Positions 1 through 6,060 of a stretch of DNA of 11,554 nt are shown here, piece after piece. Both the position numbers and the translations under genes were made by a program. The notes beneath the pieces are model-generated. The model worked only from the letters and a program-made list of their open reading frames with translations, was not told where the DNA came from and ran no database searches. The stretch is from Natronohydrobacter sp. Its GTDB lineage: Bacteria; Pseudomonadota; Alphaproteobacteria; Rhodobacterales; Rhodobacteraceae. The stretch lies in NCBI GenBank assembly GCA_007118445.1, contig SKRP01000008.1, positions 1 to 11,554 of the forward strand. The letters run 5' to 3'. Every line of letters begins with the position of its first letter. Position 1 is the first letter of the stretch.

Positions 1-19
1 AAGGGGGCGTCGCTCCCTT
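1..19 (-). terminator. Possible terminator hairpin downstream of fliP
   Basis: Read on the minus strand, this stretch folds as AAGGG-A-GC / GC-C-CCCTT: five pairs, one A-C mismatch, two more pairs and a GAC triloop. It lies about 50 nt after the fliP stop codon. The window ends where a U-tract would be, so I cannot tell an intrinsic terminator from a chance hairpin. Confidence 0.25.
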
Positions 20-70
20 GCACAGGTCATTCCAAAGCAATACGCGCATGAAAGCGCAATTGACTGATGC

Positions 71-1015
71 TCAGAAATAGCTGCGCACCAGCGCTTCGGA
101 CACCAGCCGCCAGCCATCGGCGATGACGAAGAAGGACAGCTTGAAGGGCAGCGACACGATGGCGGGCGGCACCATCATCATGCCCATCGACATCAGCACC
201 GCCGCCACCACCAGATCGATGATCAGGAAGGGCAGGAAGATCAGAAACCCGATCTGAAAGGCGCGGGTGATCTCGCTGAGCATGAAGGACGGCACCAGCA
301 CCGACAGCGGTGCATCGGGCGACAGATCCGGGCTGACACCGGGGCGCAGCGAGGCCAGGCTCTCGAAGGTCTGCGGATCGACCCGCAGGGCCATGAACTG
401 CCGGAACGGGTCCATCATCGCGACAAAGGCCGCATCGATGTCCAGACTGCCCTCGTTCAGCGGCACCACCCCGCCTTGCCATGCGGCCAGAAAGACCGGT
501 TCCATCACGAAATAGGTCAGAAACAGCGCCAGCGAAACGATCAGCATATTGGGCGGCGACTGCATCAGCCCCATCGCCTGCCGCAGGATCGCCAGCACCG
601 TCACGATGAAGGGAAAACAGGTCACCATGACCAGCAGCCCCGGTACCAGGCTGAGCAGGGTCAGCAGGACAAGAAGCTGCACCACACGCAGGCTGAGCGC
701 GCCCTGATCACCGAAATCGACCGTGATTTCCTGCGCCTGCAGCGCCGTCGGCGCGCTTAGCAGAAGCGCAAGACTGACGAGCAACAGGCCCAGCGCACGC
801 CGGAACAGGATGTGGCGTTGCAGCGCCCGCCAGATGACGTCACCGGGTCGCCCGCTGCTGCCCGGCGTGCCATCCGGACGGCGTGACATCCGGCGCGCAC
901 GCGCTTTGCCACAAGACCCGTCGCCGGTGGCGGTCAGCCCGTCGGGATTGCGCGACGCGATTGCCTGCCCGGCAATGCGGATGGCCGGGCGCATGGGCAA
1001 GCGGTCACAGCGCAT
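71..1015 (-). CDS. fliP: Flagellar type III export gate protein FliP
   Basis: FliP forms, with FliQ and FliR, the inner-membrane export gate that passes axial proteins into the growing flagellum. The C-terminal half carries the unmistakable family block: PSFMLSEI, then AFQIGFLIFLPFLIIDLVVA, then SMGMMMVPP and SLPFKL, with four hydrophobic segments overall. A signal-peptide-like stretch ending near TALQA-QE precedes the mature part, as is usual for FliP. The start is uncertain. From ATG 1015 the protein is 314 aa; from the internal ATG at 889 it is 272 aa, closer to the usual ~245. None of the in-frame ATGs (1015, 994, 889) has a clear Shine-Dalgarno. I list 1015 because it overlaps the fliN stop by 11 nt, fitting the coupled style of this operon, and because third-position GC stays high there. 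The extra residues are Arg/Gly-rich and hydrophilic, so 889 remains a real alternative. It is the last gene of the minus-strand flagellar operon in view. Confidence 0.93.
   Translation of the reverse strand: MRCDRLPMRPAIRIAGQAIASRNPDGLTATGDGSCGKARARRMSRRPDGTPGSSGRPGDVIWRALQRHILFRRALGLLLVSLALLLSAPTALQAQEITVDFGDQGALSLRVVQLLVLLTLLSLVPGLLVMVTCFPFIVTVLAILRQAMGLMQSPPNMLIVSLALFLTYFVMEPVFLAAWQGGVVPLNEGSLDIDAAFVAMMDPFRQFMALRVDPQTFESLASLRPGVSPDLSPDAPLSVLVPSFMLSEITRAFQIGFLIFLPFLIIDLVVAAVLMSMGMMMVPPAIVSLPFKLSFFVIADGWRLVSEALVRSYF
967..990 (-). repeat. Inverted repeat near the fliN/fliP junction
   Basis: A perfect 7-bp inverted repeat (GCCCGGC / GCCGGGC) with a 10-nt loop lies just after the fliN stop. 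It is inside fliP if translation starts at 1015, and in an untranslated spacer if it starts at 889. It could slow or couple translation, or separate fliP from the upstream message, but nothing beyond the symmetry shows this. Confidence 0.4.
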
Positions 1016-1277
1016 CGCGCAGATCGATGATTTCCGTCAGGCGCACCCCCAGATACCCGGCCTGATCGCCCTCCAGTTCCTGCAACTGGCCGCGAGCGAT
1101 CAGCTTGTCGCCGATGAACAATTCCACCGGATCCTCGACCCGCCGGTCCAGCGTCAGAACCGAATCGCGCTTCAGCTTGACCAGATCGCGCACCAGCGGA
1201 CGCGCGCGCCCCACCGAAATCGCAATCTCGATCGGCACCTGATTGAGTATCCCGCTGCTCAGATCGCCACTATCCAT
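1005..1277 (-). CDS. fliN: Flagellar motor switch protein FliN
   Basis: FliN sits at the base of the cytoplasmic C-ring, where it helps bind CheY-P and docks the FliH-ATPase export complex. The 90-residue product is almost entirely one SpoA (surface presentation of antigens) domain: NQVPIEIAISVGRARPLV, then DLVKLKRDSVLTLD, EDPVELFIGDKLIARG and GVRLTEI, matching the FliN pattern of a conserved GR, a DL...G/DSV...LD strand and the LIARG turn. The ATG at 1277 is chosen because AAGGAG lies 7 nt upstream (1285-1290); an upstream in-frame start at 1379 would only read through fliH. It overlaps the fliH stop by 8 nt, so it is probably translationally coupled. It is short for a FliN, having only the C-terminal domain and no N-terminal extension, which is common in alphaproteobacteria. 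Confidence 0.93.
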   Translation of the reverse strand: MDSGDLSSGILNQVPIEIAISVGRARPLVRDLVKLKRDSVLTLDRRVEDPVELFIGDKLIARGQLQELEGDQAGYLGVRLTEIIDLRDAL

Positions 1278-1872
1278 GTTCTCTCTCCTTGTCGTGATGA
1301 CGCTGCAGGCTGCGCTCGAAAATCGCGCCGAGCGCGGCAAGCACGCCATCAAGGTCAATCCTGCGCTCCTGCGCGCCAAGCCGCAGCGCGACCTGGGCTT
1401 CCGAGAAACTGGGCTCCGGGATCAGATCGACCTGCAACCCGGCAACCTGCGCGATGATCGGCTCCAGCGTGCTGCGGGCCTCGGGCGCACAGAGGATCTC
1501 GACCGGAAGCCGGGTATTCTGCCGGACCAGGGCTGCGAGCTCCTGTTCCAGACAGGATGGCAGGGCATGGCGCACTGTCTCGGGCATAAGCTGCGCAAGA
1601 ATTGCCTGCATCAAGGCAAGAAACTGGGCCTGCAGCGCAGCATGGGCCTCGTGATAGCCGAAACTGACCGCCTGCAGCGCCTCTTCGGCCGCTATCCTGC
1701 GCAGGGCGTCTTCATTGCGCATATGTTCAAGCGCGTCCTGCCAGCCTGCGGCATAGCCCTGTTCAAAGGCCGTCTCGCGCAGTTTCTCGGCCTGGCGTGG
1801 GTCGAAAACCGTCTGCGCATCACCGATCCCGGCCGTTTCGAAAACCTCGAGTTTAAGCAGACTCTGGCTCAT
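1270..1872 (-). CDS. fliH: Flagellar export apparatus protein FliH-like
   Basis: FliH dimerises on the export ATPase FliI, restrains it and tethers it to FliN at the C-ring. The 200-residue product is soluble. It shows the FliH hallmark of spaced glycines in an amphipathic segment (AFEQGYAAGWQDALEHM, residues ~35-51), then a long Ala/Gln/Leu-rich helix (~55-95) and a C-terminal domain with alternating hydrophobic residues ending in LDGVLAALGAIFERSL. Sequence conservation in FliH is weak, so the call relies on this architecture plus position between fliF and fliN, where fliH sits in many alphaproteobacteria. The start overlaps the fliF stop as ATGA (4 nt), a classic coupling arrangement. fliG, which often lies between fliF and fliH, is absent here. 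Confidence 0.8.
   Translation of the reverse strand: MSQSLLKLEVFETAGIGDAQTVFDPRQAEKLRETAFEQGYAAGWQDALEHMRNEDALRRIAAEEALQAVSFGYHEAHAALQAQFLALMQAILAQLMPETVRHALPSCLEQELAALVRQNTRLPVEILCAPEARSTLEPIIAQVAGLQVDLIPEPSFSEAQVALRLGAQERRIDLDGVLAALGAIFERSLQRHHDKEREHG
1285..1290 (-). promoter_or_regulatory. Ribosome binding site of fliN
   Basis: AAGGAG on the minus strand, 7 nt before the ATG at 1277 and inside the 3' end of fliH. It fixes the fliN start at 1277 rather than at the longer in-frame option. Confidence 0.8.
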
Positions 1873-3437
1873 TGCGACTCCTTGCGTTCTTCCATCCAGT
1901 GGCGCAGCACCTGAGCGGATTCCTCGCCGCGCGCCTCGATCAGATTGCGCAGCCGCGCAACCGGGTCATCCGGCTCCGGCTCCGGCATGCCAGGTTTGTC
2001 GGCCACGGCCTGTTGCCCGGCCGCATCGGTCAGCAATTCGGGCGCGTATCGCCCGATCTGCCCGTCTGCCGATGCGTCATCAGCCCGTCTGGTGGCCGCC
2101 TGCAGAACCGGGCGCAGCACGAAAAGCGCCAGAACAAGCATCGCCAGCAACAGAAAAACCCATTTCAGCACTGTCATCAGATCAAGCGAAGAGAGATTGA
2201 AAAACCCGCTGCTTGCCTCGGTGCCGATGGCCGTGACCGGCTCGAAAGGGAGCGACCGCAAGGTGATCACGTCGCCCCGCGCCTCATCAAAGCCGACCGC
2301 CGAGGCCACCAGCTCGCGCAGGGCTTCCAGCTCGGCATCCGGGCGCGGCTGCCAGACCATCACCCCATCGGCATCCGGCTCGCGCAAACCATCGATCAGG
2401 ACTGCGACGGTCATGCGCCGGATCGCACCGGGATGACGCTCAAGTTCACGACGGGTTTCGGAAATTTCGAAATTGTTGCGCTGGCGCGTCTGCGTTTCGC
2501 GTGATTCGGCCGAACCATCGGTGGCCGCCGCATCGCCATCCGGCAGGTTGCTGGCCACAGTCACCCCCTGCGCGCGACTATCCGTGCTGGTGACACTGTT
2601 CTCTTCGGTCTCGCTGCTGATGGCGACACGCGATTCGGGGTCGAGCCTGCGTTCATGAATGACCTCGCGATCCGTGACGGTCTCGATGTTCAGTTCGACC
2701 ACGGCCCGGCCATGGCCGACATGGGCTTCGAGCAGGCGCTCGACATTGCGCCGCAATTCCTGGGCCCGGTCCGCCCCCTGCCCGCTGCCCTGCACATCAG
2801 CCTCGGGACCGTAGACCAGCCCGCCGGTTCCGTCGATCACCGAAACATCCTCCGGTGCCATGCCGGCCACAGCCGAGGCCACCAGAAACCGCAGAGATCG
2901 TGCCTGCGCGGCGGTCAGAACCGAACCGGCCGTTGTGACCGTGACCGAAGCCGTCGGCGCGATCTCTCGCCGGAACGCGCTGCTGCCGGTTTGCGCAATA
3001 TGGACACGCGCGGTCCGGATATGCGGGCTGGCGACGATCGTGCGGGCCAGCTCGCCCTCTTTTGCGCGCCAATAGGCGGCGTCAAACATCTGCGAGGTCG
3101 TGCCGAACCCGCTGAGCCCGTCAAGCAATTCATATCCTGAATGCGAATTTGCGGGCAGTCCGCTGGCAGCAAGCATCAACCGGGTTTCGTCGCGCAGATG
3201 CGAGGGCACGAAAATCGCGTCACCGCGCACATCATAAGCCAGGTTGCGCGCTTCGAGCGCCTCGATCACCTCGCCCGCCGCCGCATCCTCCAGCCCGGCA
3301 TAGAGCAGCGACATGCCGGGCGCCGTGGCAAGTCTGGTCAGGCCCAGTATGGCCGCGAACATCGCGACCCCCGCTCCGATCACCAGCACCTGACGCCGTG
3401 TATCCAGCGCATTCCACAAGGATGTGAGTTGCTGCAA
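1869..3437 (-). CDS. fliF: Flagellar MS-ring protein FliF (TTG start)
   Basis: FliF polymerises into the MS ring in the inner membrane, the foundation of the basal body and docking site for FliG. The 522-residue product has the full architecture: TM1 at about residues 16-37, the YscJ/FliF ring-building domain (SLLYAGL, AYWRAKEGELARTI, ARVHIA), a second periplasmic domain (GRAVVELNIETVTD ... GFDEARGDVITLRSLPF), TM2 at about 420-441, and a C-terminal cytoplasmic tail DPVARLRNLIEARGEESAQVLRHWM that corresponds to the FliG-binding helix. I place the start at TTG 3437, because AGGAGA lies 6 nt upstream and the next residues (QQLTSLWNALDTRRQ) lead straight into TM1. Longer in-frame starts at 3500 (ATG) and 3530 (TTG) add a Cys/Arg-rich stretch lying across the regulatory palindrome and have no ribosome site. 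It is the first gene of the minus-strand operon. Confidence 0.95.
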   Translation of the reverse strand: MQQLTSLWNALDTRRQVLVIGAGVAMFAAILGLTRLATAPGMSLLYAGLEDAAAGEVIEALEARNLAYDVRGDAIFVPSHLRDETRLMLAASGLPANSHSGYELLDGLSGFGTTSQMFDAAYWRAKEGELARTIVASPHIRTARVHIAQTGSSAFRREIAPTASVTVTTAGSVLTAAQARSLRFLVASAVAGMAPEDVSVIDGTGGLVYGPEADVQGSGQGADRAQELRRNVERLLEAHVGHGRAVVELNIETVTDREVIHERRLDPESRVAISSETEENSVTSTDSRAQGVTVASNLPDGDAAATDGSAESRETQTRQRNNFEISETRRELERHPGAIRRMTVAVLIDGLREPDADGVMVWQPRPDAELEALRELVASAVGFDEARGDVITLRSLPFEPVTAIGTEASSGFFNLSSLDLMTVLKWVFLLLAMLVLALFVLRPVLQAATRRADDASADGQIGRYAPELLTDAAGQQAVADKPGMPEPEPDDPVARLRNLIEARGEESAQVLRHWMEERKESQ

Positions 3438-3443
3438 TGCGTT

Positions 3444-3449
3444 TCTCCT
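3444..3449 (-). promoter_or_regulatory. Ribosome binding site of fliF
   Basis: AGGAGA on the minus strand, 6 nt before TTG 3437. It is the only good Shine-Dalgarno near the fliF N-terminus and decides for the non-ATG start. Confidence 0.75.
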
Positions 3450-3476
3450 ATGGTCAGGCTCCTGCCTTCCACAGAG

Positions 3477-3525
3477 GTTTTCGCGCGGATCGCTTAACAT
3501 TCGGTTAGTGACCTTGTGCGAAAAC
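3477..3525. repeat. Inverted repeat in the fliF-fliL divergent region
   Basis: The arms GTTTTCGC (3477-3484) and GCGAAAAC (3518-3525) are perfect 8-bp complements, extendable to 10 bp with one mismatch. They are separated by 33 nt and centred on 3501, which is also the centre of the TTAA-N7-TTAG motif; 9 nt lie between each arm and that motif. The symmetry suggests a two-sided operator serving both divergent operons. Confidence 0.6.
3494..3508. promoter_or_regulatory. Candidate CtrA-binding site between fliF and fliL
   Basis: TTAA-N7-TTAG matches the known CtrA full-site consensus TTAA-N7-TTAA at all but one base. It lies in the 120-bp region between the divergently transcribed fliF and fliL. 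CtrA controls flagellar genes in Caulobacter and in several Rhodobacterales, so a site here would fit shared control of both operons. No convincing sigma-54 or sigma-28 promoter was seen in the same interval. Confidence 0.5.
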
Positions 3526-3557
3526 AACAAAAGGATGGATCAGAACGGAAAACACCG

Positions 3558-4040
3558 ATGTCGCAAGCTGACACCGCAGACAGTCCGACCCCCGAAACGC
3601 CCGCGAAGCGCCGCAAACTGCCCGTAATTGCGGGCTTGATCGGCGCAATCATGCTGGGGGGTGGCAGTTTCTATGCGGTCTATTCGGGCATGATTCTCGC
3701 ACCGCAGGCGACACCGCACGCACCCGCACAACCGGATATGGACTTTGCCCATATCCCGCTGGAAAACATGACGATTTCACTTGCATCCCCGGGCACGGCA
3801 CGGCTGCTGCGCTTCTCAGCCCAGGTCGAGGTCGGTGCCGCGTCAGAAGCAGCGATGCTGCGCATGCAGCCGCGCTTCATGGATATCGTGAATACATATT
3901 TACGCGCAGTCGACCCCCAGGATCTGGAAGACCCGGCTGCGCTGATCCGGCTGCGGGCACAGCTTTTGCGACGCCTGCAGGTCATCGCGGGTGAGGGTCA
4001 TATTCGCGATTTTCTGATCACCGAATTCATCTTGAACTGA
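3558..4040 (+). CDS. fliL: Flagellar basal body-associated protein FliL
   Basis: FliL is a single-pass inner-membrane protein that surrounds or stabilises the stator units and affects torque and swarming. The 160-residue product has a short charged cytoplasmic N-terminus (PETPAKRRKLP), one TM segment at about residues 24-44, and a periplasmic domain of typical length. It ends in the family signature RDFLITEFILN, equivalent to the usual LYFTEFVIQ-type terminus. I use ATG 3558 (GGAA about 8 nt upstream); an in-frame GTG at 3516 would lie within the palindromic control region and lacks a ribosome site. It is the first gene of the plus-strand operon, divergent from fliF and followed after 10 nt by a small membrane protein gene. 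Confidence 0.88.
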   Translation: MSQADTADSPTPETPAKRRKLPVIAGLIGAIMLGGGSFYAVYSGMILAPQATPHAPAQPDMDFAHIPLENMTISLASPGTARLLRFSAQVEVGAASEAAMLRMQPRFMDIVNTYLRAVDPQDLEDPAALIRLRAQLLRRLQVIAGEGHIRDFLITEFILN

Positions 4041-4044
4041 GGGG
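4039..4044 (+). promoter_or_regulatory. Ribosome binding site deciding a TTG start
   Basis: GAGGGG overlaps the fliL stop codon and lies 6 nt before TTG 4051, supporting that codon as the start of the next gene. Confidence 0.65.
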
Positions 4045-4050
4045 CCCGGT

Positions 4051-4494
4051 TTGCACATCATCATCGACATAATCATCGCCGCGAGTGCCTTGCTGGCAGC
4101 CGCATATTGTCTCTTGCTGTCGCGTCGTCTGCGGGCCTTCACGCGGCTTGACGGGGATGTCGGCAAGGCCATTGCCATCCTGTCACAGCAGGTCGATGCA
4201 TTGACCAAGGCATTGCATGCGGCGGAACAATCAAACCTGCGGTCCAATGCCACGCTGGAAGAGCAGATCGCGCGCGCGGATGCAACAGCGCGGCAGTTGG
4301 AACTGCTGATGGCCGCGCATCAGCAGACTCCGGCCGTGCAAGCTGATGACGAGACCAGAGAACCGGCGCGGTCATTCGCCGCAACTGGGACCGGTGATGG
4401 CGAATTTGCCCCTTTCGGACGCAACGCGCAGCGCCACGGAGATGCGCGTCAGCGGGTCATACGCAGACGTGAAACTGCCGGGACTCCGCGATGA
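4051..4494 (+). CDS. Small membrane-anchored coiled-coil protein in the fliL-motA operon
   Basis: Function unknown. The 147-residue product has one N-terminal TM segment (residues ~3-24: HIIIDIIIAASALLAAAYCLLL), then a basic stop-transfer SRRLR, a helical coiled-coil-like region (~30-105, rich in Leu/Ala/Gln with QQVDALTKALHAAEQ), and an Arg/Gly-rich disordered tail. The topology resembles the DUF6468-type proteins I associate with alphaproteobacterial flagellar operons, but I cannot confirm the family here. The start is TTG with a strong Shine-Dalgarno that overlaps the fliL stop. The stop overlaps the next gene's start as ATGA, so it is coupled to the MotE-like gene. Position between fliL and motE/motA points to a motor-related or envelope scaffold role; that is inference from context. 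Confidence 0.75.
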   Translation: MHIIIDIIIAASALLAAAYCLLLSRRLRAFTRLDGDVGKAIAILSQQVDALTKALHAAEQSNLRSNATLEEQIARADATARQLELLMAAHQQTPAVQADDETREPARSFAATGTGDGEFAPFGRNAQRHGDARQRVIRRRETAGTPR

Positions 4495-5072
4495 CACGGC
4501 GCATATCCAGACAACCGGTGACATCGGGTCTGCTCTTGATCCTCGCGGCGATCTTCCTTGCCGCCGGGATCTCTCGGCTGGGGCTTGGGGTTGCAGACGC
4601 AATTGCGGCCGAACCCGACGAGGATGTCGCCGCCGCCGAACCGCCCACGATCGCCGAAAGCCCTGCAGATCCGGCAGATCTGTTCGAAACCCTACGCGCG
4701 CGCGAAGCACGGCTTGCCCGGATCGAAGCAGAGCTCGACGCCCGACGCGCGACTTTGCTTGAAGCAGAACAGGAACTGACCCAAAGGCTGGATGATCTGA
4801 TTGCTGCGGAAGAGCAGTTGCGCGCGACGCTGCGCCTTACGGAAAGCGCGGCTGAGGATGATCTGCGGCAACTGACAGCGGTTTTCGAAAACATGAAGCC
4901 GCAGCAGGCCGCCGAGCTGTTTTCGCAGATGGACACCGAATTTTCTGCAGGCTTCATTGCGCGCCTGCAGCCTGAAACCGCGGCCGAAATCCTGTCAGGG
5001 CTGGAACCGGTCATCGCCTATGCCATCAGCGCAGTTCTTGCGGGACGGCATGCAAGGACCCCGAGAAAATGA
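4491..5072 (+). CDS. motE: MotE-like protein (TM + coiled coil + MgtE-N-like domain)
   Basis: In rhizobia MotE is a periplasmic chaperone needed for the motility protein MotC. The 193-residue product has an N-terminal TM or uncleaved signal anchor (~13-34), an acidic Ala/Pro-rich linker, a strong coiled coil (~64-118, repeated REARLARIEAELDARRATL-type heptads) and a C-terminal helical domain (~125-185) with the MgtE N-terminal-like motif FENMKPQQAAELF...LQPETAAEILSGLEP. This layout is that of MotE. It sits in an operon with motA, which supports a motor role. The start overlaps the previous stop as ATGA. After its stop there is an unusually long 118-nt gap before motA. Other MgtE-N-like coiled-coil proteins exist, so the exact name is less certain than the architecture. 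Confidence 0.75.
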   Translation: MTRRISRQPVTSGLLLILAAIFLAAGISRLGLGVADAIAAEPDEDVAAAEPPTIAESPADPADLFETLRAREARLARIEAELDARRATLLEAEQELTQRLDDLIAAEEQLRATLRLTESAAEDDLRQLTAVFENMKPQQAAELFSQMDTEFSAGFIARLQPETAAEILSGLEPVIAYAISAVLAGRHARTPRK

Positions 5073-5126
5073 AGACCCGCACCGAACTTCTGCCTCGAAG
5101 CACTTTCTTAATCTGGATTTGCGACA

Positions 5127-5151
5127 GTCCGGGCAACAGAGTCTTCCGGAC
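5127..5151 (+). repeat. Inverted repeat in the motE-motA gap
   Basis: GTCCGG (5127-5132) and CCGGAC (5146-5151) form a perfect 6-bp stem with a 13-nt loop. It lies in the 118-nt spacer, about 40 nt before the motA start. A competing CCGG...CCGG pairing (5146-5157) overlaps it. It could shape a motA leader, but it is short and may be chance. Confidence 0.3.
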
Positions 5152-5179
5152 AGCCCGGATAGCAACGCTCAATACAAAC

Positions 5180-5184
5180 AGGAG
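5180..5184 (+). promoter_or_regulatory. Ribosome binding site of motA
   Basis: AGGAG, 6 nt before GTG 5191. It fixes the motA start and excludes the longer upstream reading, which would add about 78 residues overlapping motE. Confidence 0.8.
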
Positions 5185-5190
5185 TTAAGC

Positions 5191-6060
5191 GTGATCGCAG
5201 TGATTGGCATCCTGATCGTCCTCGTCATGGTTATTGGCGGCTATCTTGGTTCAGGCGGGACGATGGGTATCATTCTCAAGGCATTGCCCTTCGAGATGGT
5301 GATGATTGGCGGCGCTGCGATTGGCGGCTTCATTCTGGGCAATGACATGAGCACGATCAAGGCCACCGGGCGTGACATAACGCGCGTGTTCAAAGGACCC
5401 AGATGGACCCCCGCGGACTATCGTGATCTGCTCTGCCTGCTTTTCGAGCTGATCTGGCTGGCACGGCAGAATCCGGTCGCGGTCGAAGAGCATATCGAAG
5501 CGCCCGCGACCTCCAGCATCTTCAACAACTACGAACGTATCAGCGCGGATCATGATACCGTCGAACTGATATGCGATACCATGCGGGCCGCCTCGATGAA
5601 TTATGATGATCCGATGCAGGTTGAAGAGGTTCTCGACAAGCGGCTCCTGGCCCGCAAGGCCCATGCCCTGCACAGCAGCCACGCGGTTCAGGTGGTCGCC
5701 GACGCCTTGCCGGCGCTGGGGATCGTTGCTGCGGTGCTCGGAATCATCAAGACGATGGGTGCGATTGATCAACCACCCGATATTCTTGGCAAGATGATCG
5801 GCGGCGCGTTGACGGGTACGTTTCTGGGGGTTTTCCTGTCCTATTGTTTCGTAGGGCCAATGGCTGGACGGATGCGCGCGATTGCCGATGAGGATGACCA
5901 TTTCTATCAGCTTATCCGAGAGGTTCTGGTCGCGAATCTGCACGCCCACCCGGCGAATATCTGTATCGAAGTCGGGCGCCAGAACACACCGCATCATCAG
6001 CGCCCGGACTTTGCGGATCTCGATGAAGCGATGCGCAGTCTCAAGAAGAATGCTGCGTGA
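5191..6060 (+). CDS. motA: Flagellar stator subunit MotA (GTG start)
   Basis: MotA forms, with MotB, the proton-driven stator that turns the rotor by contacting FliG. The 289-residue length is normal for the long (E. coli-like) MotA class. Visible features are TM1 and TM2 near residues 1-20 and 33-51, a cytoplasmic loop starting YRDLLCLLFELIWLARQ, and TM3/TM4 with LPALGIVAAVLGIIKTMG and GALTGTFLGVFLSYCFVGP. The key residues line up with E. coli MotA: R92 and E99/E100 with R90 and E98 (FliG contacts), P174 and P223 with P173 and P222, and T210 with T209. The start is GTG with a good Shine-Dalgarno. Its stop overlaps the next gene as GTGA. No motB is next to it, which is unusual for motA and means its partner must be encoded elsewhere. 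Confidence 0.95.
   Translation: MIAVIGILIVLVMVIGGYLGSGGTMGIILKALPFEMVMIGGAAIGGFILGNDMSTIKATGRDITRVFKGPRWTPADYRDLLCLLFELIWLARQNPVAVEEHIEAPATSSIFNNYERISADHDTVELICDTMRAASMNYDDPMQVEEVLDKRLLARKAHALHSSHAVQVVADALPALGIVAAVLGIIKTMGAIDQPPDILGKMIGGALTGTFLGVFLSYCFVGPMAGRMRAIADEDDHFYQLIREVLVANLHAHPANICIEVGRQNTPHHQRPDFADLDEAMRSLKKNAA

Noticed and set aside
1..49. Minus-strand ATG at 49 with a frame open to the left edge (MRVLLWND...)
   Set aside because: Only 16 codons visible, no ribosome site, and it runs through the possible terminator hairpin; it could be the start of a next gene but cannot be supported here.
723..1914. Long plus-strand open frames opposite fliP, fliN and fliH
   Set aside because: They mirror the high third-position GC of the real minus-strand genes, have Arg/Gln/Cys-heavy compositions and no domains or ribosome sites.
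1872..3497. Plus-strand open frames opposite fliF
   Set aside because: Antisense shadows of a full-length, well-conserved FliF; no recognisable protein.
3438..3557. Sigma-54 (TGGCAC-N5-TTGC) or sigma-28 promoters for the flagellar operons
   Set aside because: Looked for on both strands of the divergent region; no acceptable match seen by eye.
3535..3627. A 30-codon frame starting at ATG 3535 overlapping the fliL start
   Set aside because: AAGG directly abuts the ATG with no proper spacing, and the basic product overlaps fliL in another frame; no support for a leader peptide.
5251..5997. 248-codon minus-strand frame opposite motA
   Set aside because: His/Arg/Asn-rich antisense of a clear MotA with all key residues.
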